Part shown: positions 51,273 through 57,448 of the stretch, in pieces
Layout: each line of letters opens with the position of its first letter
How positions within the stretch are numbered: position 1 is the stretch's first letter
Assembly: GCA_035652815.1 (NCBI GenBank)
Contig: DASRDB010000012.1
Span: 62,001-126,000, forward strand
Source of the DNA: DASRDB01 sp035652815
GTDB taxonomy: Bacteria > Chloroflexota > Ktedonobacteria > Ktedonobacterales > Ktedonobacteraceae
Length of the DNA stretch: 64,000 nt
Direction: 5' to 3'
Notes under the pieces: generated by a model
Told to the model about the DNA's origin: nothing
The model's database searches: none
The model's input: the letters and a program-made list of their open reading frames with translations, nothing else
Position numbers and translations under genes: made by a program

Positions 51273-52745
51273 CTAAAAAAGTACCCGCTTGCTCTCCTCG
51301 CTATCTCTCGTAGCAGGCACGCTTCCCACCATCGCGCATCCCCCAACACACTCTTTTCCACCCATTGACACAGCAGTCCCAAGCAATTGTTGCGCCTTAG
51401 CCCGCGTCAAAATCTTATAATGCAGCTTCATTTCCAGGATACGCTGCACTGAAGCATCGATTTGAGCCATAGAAATCTGGCCACTCGTTACAGACTGTTT
51501 CAGGCCCGTGAGCATCATTACGGTATCCTGCAAGCCTCGAGGGCCAAGCAGCAGGTCGGTGCCAGCCTTTACGGCGAGGACAGCGGCCTGGGCAAGGTTG
51601 TACGTATTGCTGATGCCGCCCATCCAGAGTGTATCGCTGATGATGACACCGTTAAAATGCATCTGGTCGCGCAAAATGCCTGTCACTACGTTGGGGGAGA
51701 GCGAGGTTGGCAGGTTGGGGTCAAGCTGCGGATTCAGGATGTGCGTCACCATCACCATCGGCACGATGCCCTCGTCAATCATCGTGCGATAGGGAACGAA
51801 GTCCACGGCGTTCAGCGTGGCAAGGCTGCGATCCATATGCGGCAGTGAGTAATGCGGGTCGATACTGGCGCTGCCCAGGCCTGGAAAATGCTTGAGGCAG
51901 CCGACCACACCGCCATCGGTGAGTCCTTTCAAATAGGCGCGACCCATATTGGTGACAAGTGTGGGATCAGAGCCGAAGGTGCGGTCTGGCAGGCCAGGAT
52001 TATTGGGATTGGTCAGCACATCCACAATTGGCATGAAATTGACGTTCAACCCCAGTCCGGTGAGGTCTTGCGCGGCATGAAGTCCCGCCTGATAGGCGAC
52101 GTTGGGGTCGTGGGTCGCGCCGATTTGCGCTTCAGATGGACGTTCACCTGTGATGCGCCGCAATTCGTTCACCACGCCACCTTCGTAGTCGGTCGTGACG
52201 AAAAGCGGCAGCCTGGCCTGACCCTGCATACCTGAAATGAGCGAGACAAGCTGCGGACGGGTCTGCGCATTGCCGTTCTTGTTCTCGATCAACACGCCGC
52301 TGATATGGTTGCCCTGGATCATTTGAATCAAATCGCTGTTGAGGGTCGAGCCGTAAAATTCGACAATGACCATCTGCCCAAGCTTTTCATCCAGCGTCAT
52401 ATGCTGGACAAGCGCCTGGGCATAGTCGCTATCGCTCATCGGCGTGGGAGAGACGGCGTTGGTGACAATGGTTGGCGTGTAATTGCTGATGATGGTTGGC
52501 GTAGCGTTATTCCCCGAAACACCTGAGAATAACGATGCACAGCCGCTTAGAATCAGCAGCAGGCAAGCAAGTATACATATGAAAGAGAGACTAGAAGATG
52601 GAAAGGCCGGAAGCCACCCGCAAGGGGATGGCTCTACAAGCCGTGTCTTATTGTAGAGCCATCCCCTTGCGGGTGGCTTCCGGCTCCTCCACGTGATCGG
52701 GTGGCTTCCGGTCTGTTTACGCAGGTGTCTTCCGGTTTCTCCCAT
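51273..52745 (-). CDS. GH3-family beta-N-acetylhexosaminidase lipoprotein (NagZ-like)
   Basis: A 490-residue secreted enzyme. The family 3 landmarks are present: LPLFVTTDYEGGVVNELRRI near 188, VVGCLKHFPGLGSASIDPHY near 275, and HFNGVIISDTLWMGGISNTY near 365 with the nucleophile Asp. It should cleave N-acetylhexosamine from wall or chitin oligomers outside the cell. A hydrophobic stretch (FICILACLLLILSGCASLF near 60) with a lipobox Cys lies unusually far from the start, because a family B repeat codes for the first 50 residues. ATG at 52745 (GGGGGAG 10 bases upstream) is the best start; a TTG at 52769 has none. Confidence 0.82.
   Translation of the reverse strand: MGETGRHLRKQTGSHPITWRSRKPPARGWLYNKTRLVEPSPCGWLPAFPSSSLSFICILACLLLILSGCASLFSGVSGNNATPTIISNYTPTIVTNAVSPTPMSDSDYAQALVQHMTLDEKLGQMVIVEFYGSTLNSDLIQMIQGNHISGVLIENKNGNAQTRPQLVSLISGMQGQARLPLFVTTDYEGGVVNELRRITGERPSEAQIGATHDPNVAYQAGLHAAQDLTGLGLNVNFMPIVDVLTNPNNPGLPDRTFGSDPTLVTNMGRAYLKGLTDGGVVGCLKHFPGLGSASIDPHYSLPHMDRSLATLNAVDFVPYRTMIDEGIVPMVMVTHILNPQLDPNLPTSLSPNVVTGILRDQMHFNGVIISDTLWMGGISNTYNLAQAAVLAVKAGTDLLLGPRGLQDTVMMLTGLKQSVTSGQISMAQIDASVQRILEMKLHYKILTRAKAQQLLGTAVSMGGKECVGGCAMVGSVPATRDSEESKRVLF
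52606..52684. repeat. Palindromic repeat, family B, inside the N-terminus of the GH3 gene
   Basis: GCCGGAAGCCACCCGCAAGG and its complement form arms of about 33 bases. Two decayed half-sites (GGGTGGCTTCCGGT and CAGGTGTCTTCCGGT) follow toward 52740. The hairpin lies between the only usable start codons and the lipoprotein signal. Confidence 0.8.
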
Positions 52746-52802
52746 GTCTTCCGTTCTCCCCCATGCCAATCACATATAATACACAGACTTCTACAAACAC
52801 TA

Positions 52803-54542
52803 TTATGCGGTGCGAATTTGCGCCGCCTCTTCCAGGTTCAACGCCTTAATGGCGTTCTGGCGCAGGATAAATTTCTGCACCTTGCCACTGGCGGTTAAAG
52901 GATAAGCCTCGACAAACTGGAAGTAGCGCGGGGTTTTCTGGTGGCTGATCTGGCCCTTGCAATAGTTACGCAATTCCTCTTCGGTCAGTTGCTCGCCCTG
53001 TTGCGGAATGACAACGGCCAGTAGTTCCTCGCCAAAGAATTTATCGGGCACGCCCACAACCTGTACGTCGGCCACCTTTGGATGGCGAATCAAGAACTCC
53101 TCGACCTCGCGTGGGAAGATGTTTTCGCCGCCGCGAATGACCATGTCTTTCAGCCGCCCCACGATGTTGACGTAGCCCTGCGCATTCATGGTCGCAAGAT
53201 CGCCGGAATGCAGCCAGCCCTCGCTATCGATGGCCTCGGCGGTCTTCTCGGGCATGTTGTAGTACCCGGCCATCACCAGGTAGCCCCGGCAGCACAATTC
53301 GCCGCGCTCTCCACACGGCACTGCTTTGCCCGTCGCTGGATCAATAATTTTCACCTCACCATGCGGCATCGGCACGCCAACCGTCGCCGATTTGAGTTCA
53401 AACGAATCGTCGGGCTTCGTCAGGGTTATCGCGGCGCTGGCCTCGGTCTGTCCGAAGACAATCGCTACATCCGCCCCCACGCGCTCCTTGACCTGCTCCA
53501 TGAGATAGACCGGCACCGGTGAGCCGCCACTTACGACGCTGCGCAGCGATGAGAGATCGTATTTGGAAAATTCGGGATGCTGCATCATCGCCAGCAGCAT
53601 AGTGGGCACGCCGCCGAGACGGCTGCAATGCTCGCTGCTGATTACTTGCAGCATTTTGAGCGGGTCGAAAGCAATCAGGGGATGTAGAGTTGTGCCGGTT
53701 CCCAGCGCGGCGAGAATGCCCAGCACGCAGCCGCCAGCATGAAAGAAAGGCATGGCGGTACAGATATGCTCTCCCGACTGCACGCCCCAACGCAGCGCAA
53801 AGATGCGTCCGTTATTCAGGATGGCGCGCTGTGTCTGAATGGCCCCTTTAGGAAAGCCGGTCGTTCCCGAGGTATAGAGTATCTGCGCAGGGTCTCCCGG
53901 CTGCACAAACGCCTGCCGCTCGCGCAGTTGCTCCATGCTCATCTGCTCGCCCGCCGCCACCAACTCGCGGAACAAGGCCGGTCGCCAGCCGTTTTGCTCT
54001 CCCGAAGGGGGAGCGCCAAGCAGGTTCACATAGCGCAGCTTCGGCAGGATGTCGCTGCTCACTTCGCCATTTTGCTGTCCCGGCGTCACTCTTGAAAGAA
54101 CTGTTGCCAGGCAATCGTGATCGCGCACCTTCGCCATGAAGAACAGCGCGGCCACATCGCCCTGCTTCAAAATATACTCAACCTCTTGAGCGCGCAGCAC
54201 AGGATTGATCGTCACCAGCACCAATCCAGCTTTGGATGCAGCCAGCTCTAATAGAGGCCATTCCGGCAGGTTAATGGCCCAGACCGCGATATGCTCGCCT
54301 TTCTGCAGGCCAAGCGCCATCAGCCCACGCGCGACCGCGTTTACCCGGTCGCGGTACTCGCGATACGTCCAGCGTATGTCGAGCGCACCACCAAACTCGG
54401 GATAGCACGAGTAGACAAGCGCCTCCTGATCGGGAATCGCTTCCGCCTGCTCATCTAAGAAATTGCCCGCCGTTGTTTCGAGGAGAGAAATACCAGCATC
54501 TTCCGCCTGCCAGTACGACAGACCGTCGTTGGTCATGCCCAT
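52803..54542 (-). CDS. Acyl-CoA synthetase (AMP-binding enzyme)
   Basis: A 579-residue ligase. The P-loop-like QILYTSGTTGFPKGAIQTQR near 200, the adenylate motif IVFGQTEASAAITLTKP near 330, YNMPEKTAEAIDSEGWLHSG near 425, and the C-terminal lysine TASGKVQKFI near 560 are the A-motifs of the acyl-AMP ligase family. It activates fatty acids with ATP and CoA; chain length is unknown. ATG at 54542 is chosen because AGGAGGCACTC precedes it. A longer frame to 54791 runs over the promoter at 54608-54636 and is not used. Confidence 0.9.
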   Translation of the reverse strand: MGMTNDGLSYWQAEDAGISLLETTAGNFLDEQAEAIPDQEALVYSCYPEFGGALDIRWTYREYRDRVNAVARGLMALGLQKGEHIAVWAINLPEWPLLELAASKAGLVLVTINPVLRAQEVEYILKQGDVAALFFMAKVRDHDCLATVLSRVTPGQQNGEVSSDILPKLRYVNLLGAPPSGEQNGWRPALFRELVAAGEQMSMEQLRERQAFVQPGDPAQILYTSGTTGFPKGAIQTQRAILNNGRIFALRWGVQSGEHICTAMPFFHAGGCVLGILAALGTGTTLHPLIAFDPLKMLQVISSEHCSRLGGVPTMLLAMMQHPEFSKYDLSSLRSVVSGGSPVPVYLMEQVKERVGADVAIVFGQTEASAAITLTKPDDSFELKSATVGVPMPHGEVKIIDPATGKAVPCGERGELCCRGYLVMAGYYNMPEKTAEAIDSEGWLHSGDLATMNAQGYVNIVGRLKDMVIRGGENIFPREVEEFLIRHPKVADVQVVGVPDKFFGEELLAVVIPQQGEQLTEEELRNYCKGQISHQKTPRYFQFVEAYPLTASGKVQKFILRQNAIKALNLEEAAQIRTA

Positions 54543-54607
54543 GAGTGCCTCCTTTACCTCGCTGCACTTGACGAGGTTACATAAAAGGGCCAGCAACATT
54601 GTGCTTA

Positions 54608-54636
54608 AGCATACTCCCTGAAGAGATTGCTTGCAA
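54608..54636 (-). promoter_or_regulatory. Promoter of the acyl-CoA synthetase gene
   Basis: Minus-strand TTGCAA and TATGCT are separated by 17 bases, about 65 bases before the ATG. The start site would fall well downstream of the upstream in-frame ATG at 54791. Confidence 0.6.
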
Positions 54637-54703
54637 GTATCCCGGTTTTGAAATCGTATTATCCAGCAGGGCAACCAGTAGTAAAGAAGGTGGGACAGGT
54701 TTT

Positions 54704-55171
54704 TTAACCAAAACTCGGCACATCCCTTTTCGCGAACGGGTGCGTATCGGGCGGGCGATCCACTACAGCGACAGTGCAGCGCGAAATGCAAATCAGCTTT
54801 TCGTTTTCATCGGTGATGCGAATATCCCACACGTGCGTGGTGCGGCCTTTATGGACAGGCGTGGCAACGGCGGTAAGCCGCCCCTCGCGCTTGGGTCGCA
54901 GGTGATTGGCGTTGATCTCCAGGCCAAAGGCCATCTGCTTTGATGCGTCAATATTCAAAACGGTGCCGAGCGAGGCAACCGATTCGGCCAGCGTCACCGA
55001 AATGCCACCATGCAGGTAGCCGACCTGCTGGCGATGGTTCGGCCCGATAGGCATGGTCGCGACCACGCGGTCTTTTTCGGCCTCGATCAGCTGAATATCC
55101 AGGACATCCCATACTGATCCCTCGCGCGTGCTATTGATGCGTTCAATGATTTCTTCGCTGGAAAGCTCCAT
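54704..55171 (-). CDS. PaaI-family hotdog thioesterase
   Basis: A 155-residue hotdog-fold acyl-CoA thioesterase. PIGPNHRQQVGYLHGGISVT near residue 41 contains the HGG(I/V) motif of the PaaI/YdiI group, and ITDENEKLICISRCTVAVVD near 117 is the end of the fold. It removes CoA from short or aromatic acyl-CoAs. It lies upstream of the acyl-CoA synthetase with the same direction but has its own promoter (55205-55233). The ATG fits well with the domain start. Confidence 0.88.
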   Translation of the reverse strand: MELSSEEIIERINSTREGSVWDVLDIQLIEAEKDRVVATMPIGPNHRQQVGYLHGGISVTLAESVASLGTVLNIDASKQMAFGLEINANHLRPKREGRLTAVATPVHKGRTTHVWDIRITDENEKLICISRCTVAVVDRPPDTHPFAKRDVPSFG

Positions 55172-55204
55172 CTGCTTGTGTACCCTCTCAGAAATAGACG
55201 TCCA

Positions 55205-55233
55205 ATTATATGCTTGCTCTATTATAGCGCAAA
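55205..55233 (-). promoter_or_regulatory. Promoter of the thioesterase gene
   Basis: Minus-strand TTTGCG and TATAAT are separated by 17 bases, with a second TATAAT 14 bases upstream. About 35 bases separate it from the ATG. Confidence 0.5.
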
Positions 55234-55260
55234 CCCACGCTAGCCCAAACCACGCGAAAT

Positions 55261-55353
55261 CCAGGGCGACCGCGAGGGTCGCCCCTACTATATATCAGCA
55301 CCATATTTGCAGTAATACATCTATAGTAGGGGCGACCCTCGCGGTCGCCCTGG
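55261..55353. repeat. Palindromic repeat, family D
   Basis: CCAGGGCGACCGCGAGGGTC and its complement form 32-base arms around a 31-base AT-rich centre. It lies between the divergent promoters of the thioesterase and the dehydratase operon. Confidence 0.85.
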
Positions 55354-55384
55354 TACTGGTACATGGGGCATCCTGAATCAAACC

Positions 55385-55428
55385 TTGACAAGCCATTGCT
55401 CTAAACCAGATACTATCTTAGAGCAATG
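55385..55428 (+). promoter_or_regulatory. Promoter and 11-bp inverted-repeat operator of the dehydratase operon
   Basis: TTGACA and GATACT are separated by 18 bases. CATTGCTCTAA (55394-55404) and TTAGAGCAATG (55418-55428) are perfect inverted arms around 13 bases, covering the spacer, the -10 box and the likely start. This is a typical position for a repressor site. Confidence 0.6.
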
Positions 55429-55450
55429 ACCAGTCGTTAAGGAGTTGCAC

Positions 55451-55900
55451 ATGTTCGACAAAAGCAAGATCGGCCAGAGCTTCCCCCCGTTCACCATCGA
55501 GGTCGAGCGCGGCAAAATCCGCGAACTCGCGCAGGCCATCGGTGATGACAACCCTATTTACCAGAGCAAAGAAGCCGCTCAGGCCGCCGGATATCCCGAT
55601 GTTCCGATTTATCCAACCACGCCAACCACTTTCACCTTCTGGGGCAACCGCGAGATGGTTGCTCAACTGGTCAGTGTGGGAATCAACGTCATGCGTGTTC
55701 TGCATGGTGAGGAAGAGTACGAGTACCTTGCGCCCATCTATCCAGGGGATATCCTGACAGGCGTAATGACTATCGCCGATGGCAAAACGCGCCAGGGGCA
55801 GGCAGGCTCGATGGATATCATCACAACGGAGACCGACTATACCAATCAGCATGGCAGGCCAGTATTGAAGGCGCGTACCATGATGATTGTTCGCGAATAG
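55451..55900 (+). CDS. MaoC-like dehydratase, N-terminal-type subunit (FAS1-like)
   Basis: A 149-residue hotdog protein. FPPFTIEVERGKIRELAQAI near residue 11 and IGDDNPIYQSKEAAQAAGYP near 30 are landmarks of the N-terminal half of (3R)-hydroxyacyl dehydratases of the HadA/FAS1-like kind. The HEEEYEYLAPIYPGD block near 90 follows. It lacks the catalytic Asp-His of the full MaoC motif, so it probably pairs with the next gene. ATG at 55451 follows AAGGAGTTGCAC. Confidence 0.87.
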   Translation: MFDKSKIGQSFPPFTIEVERGKIRELAQAIGDDNPIYQSKEAAQAAGYPDVPIYPTTPTTFTFWGNREMVAQLVSVGINVMRVLHGEEEYEYLAPIYPGDILTGVMTIADGKTRQGQAGSMDIITTETDYTNQHGRPVLKARTMMIVRE

Positions 55901-55911
55901 GAGAGATGGCA

Positions 55912-56361
55912 ATGACAACCAATACTTCCGCTCCGACTGTGCGCTATTTTGAGGATGTGCAGATAGGAGATACGCTTCCCACGCTCGAAAAACCGCCCAT
56001 CACCCATCTGCAACTGGTGCGCTACGCCGGAGCCTCGGGCGATTTCAATCCTCTGCATACCGACCCCAAGATTGGCGAAATGGTCGGAACTGGCGGCATC
56101 ATTGCGCATGGCATGCTGATTATGGGCTTTCTCGGCCAGTTGCTCAGTGATTACGTTGGGCCAACTGCTTTGCGCAAGTTCGGTGTGCGCTTCAAAGGCA
56201 TGACACGCCTGGATGAGGTTATCACCTGCACAGGAACAATTACCGAAAAATACGAGGCCGATGGCGAGGCGCGCATCGCGGGAAAAATCCAGGCGACGGG
56301 CGCGAATGGTGACGTAAAGGCAACCGGCACCTTCGTCGCGGCCCTTCCCCATCGTCAATAA
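55912..56361 (+). CDS. MaoC-like (3R)-hydroxyacyl dehydratase, catalytic subunit
   Basis: A 149-residue hotdog protein. LVRYAGASGDFNPLHTDPKI near residue 37 holds the catalytic Asp and His of the R-specific hydratase motif, and GGIIAHGMLIMGFLGQLLSD near 65 follows as usual. With the preceding gene it would form a HadAB-like heterodimer that dehydrates (3R)-hydroxyacyl thioesters. ATG at 55912 is chosen because AGGAG lies 8 bases before it; the ATG two codons upstream is only 2 bases from it. Confidence 0.88.
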   Translation: MTTNTSAPTVRYFEDVQIGDTLPTLEKPPITHLQLVRYAGASGDFNPLHTDPKIGEMVGTGGIIAHGMLIMGFLGQLLSDYVGPTALRKFGVRFKGMTRLDEVITCTGTITEKYEADGEARIAGKIQATGANGDVKATGTFVAALPHRQ

Positions 56362-56385
56362 GTGAAAAATAGAAAGGTTTTTGCT

Positions 56386-57213
56386 ATGGGCATGATAGAT
56401 GGCAAAGTCGCTATTATCACCGGCTCCGGGCGCGGCATCGGCGCGGCCACCGCGAAACTGCTCGCCTCTGAAGGAGCGCGGGTGGTCATTAGCGACCTCG
56501 ATCCGGCTCCCGCCGAAGAAACCGCCGCCGCGATTCGCAATGCTGGCGGCGAGGCAGTGGTAATCGCTGGCGATGTCACCAACGCTGATTTCCCCAAACA
56601 ACTTATTCAGGGCACGCTCGACTCGTTTGGCGGCCTCGACATCATTGTCAATAACGCGGGCTATACCTGGGATGCCGTTATTCAGAACATGAGCGATAAG
56701 CAGTGGTATGCCATGCTCGAAGTGCATCTCACCGCGCCGTTCCGCATCCTGCGCGAGGCTTCGCACTTCATCCGCGAGGCCGCGAAAAAAGAGGCCGCCG
56801 CGCATGGCAGGGCCAATCCGCGCAAAGTGATCAATGTCTCCTCGGTTTCAGGCGTCTACGGCAACGCCGGACAGGTCAACTATTCGGCTGGCAAGGCAGG
56901 CATTACCGGTGTCACTAAAACGCTGGCAAAGGAATGGGGACGCTACAATGTGCAGGTCAACTGCGTCTGCTACGGCTTCATTGAAACGCGCCTGACCGCC
57001 TCTAAAGAAAGCGCCGAGAAAATCCAGCGCGAGGGCGAAGAGGTCGCGCTTGGCGTTCCTGACCAGATGCGCCAGATGGCTCCCCTGCTCATCCCGCTCG
57101 GACGCCCCGGCACGCCAGAGGAGGCCGCCGGACCTGTTCTCTTCCTGGCCTCGCCGCTCTCCAACTATGTCTCCGGCATTGTATTAGAAGTTACCGGGGG
57201 CCGGGCGGTGTAA
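56386..57213 (+). CDS. SDR-family 3-oxoacyl reductase (FabG-like)
   Basis: A 275-residue short-chain dehydrogenase. The cofactor motif AIITGSGRGIGAATAKLLAS near 10, LDIIVNNAGYTWDAVI near 85, VINVSSVSGVYGNAGQVNYS near 140 and the catalytic Tyr-x3-Lys in NYSAGKAGITGVTKTLAKEW are all present. Together with the two MaoC-type subunits it makes a reductase-dehydratase pair acting on 3-oxoacyl thioesters, consistent with fatty acid synthesis or beta-oxidation. ATG at 56386 has AAAGG 8 bases upstream; it is 24 bases after the previous gene. Confidence 0.9.
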   Translation: MGMIDGKVAIITGSGRGIGAATAKLLASEGARVVISDLDPAPAEETAAAIRNAGGEAVVIAGDVTNADFPKQLIQGTLDSFGGLDIIVNNAGYTWDAVIQNMSDKQWYAMLEVHLTAPFRILREASHFIREAAKKEAAAHGRANPRKVINVSSVSGVYGNAGQVNYSAGKAGITGVTKTLAKEWGRYNVQVNCVCYGFIETRLTASKESAEKIQREGEEVALGVPDQMRQMAPLLIPLGRPGTPEEAAGPVLFLASPLSNYVSGIVLEVTGGRAV

Positions 57214-57256
57214 ACCCAGTTTTGTAGGTACACGCTAAAGAGAAGATGTGCAGGCA

Positions 57257-57342
57257 TGTCATCCTGAGCGCAGCGAAGGATCTGCGGTCTCGACGCGCAA
57301 ATCGTCCGGCATACGAGATCCTTCGCTGCGCTCAGGATGACA
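57257..57342. repeat. Palindromic repeat, family C
   Basis: TGTCATCCTGAGCGCAGCGA and its complement form 27-base arms, 44 bases after the reductase stop. Confidence 0.85.
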
Positions 57343-57448
57343 AGGGGCCAGGATCACCGTTCTTTTAGCAAAAGTCATCACCGTGTTCTACACAAACCGC
57401 ATCATTTTATGAACGTTTATCATTGTCCCAACATAAGAGGTGAGAGCG

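Noticed and set aside
54543..54791. An 83-codon N-terminal extension of the acyl-CoA synthetase
   Set aside because: It runs across a good promoter and lacks a ribosome site, while the internal ATG has AGGAGG and starts the domain.
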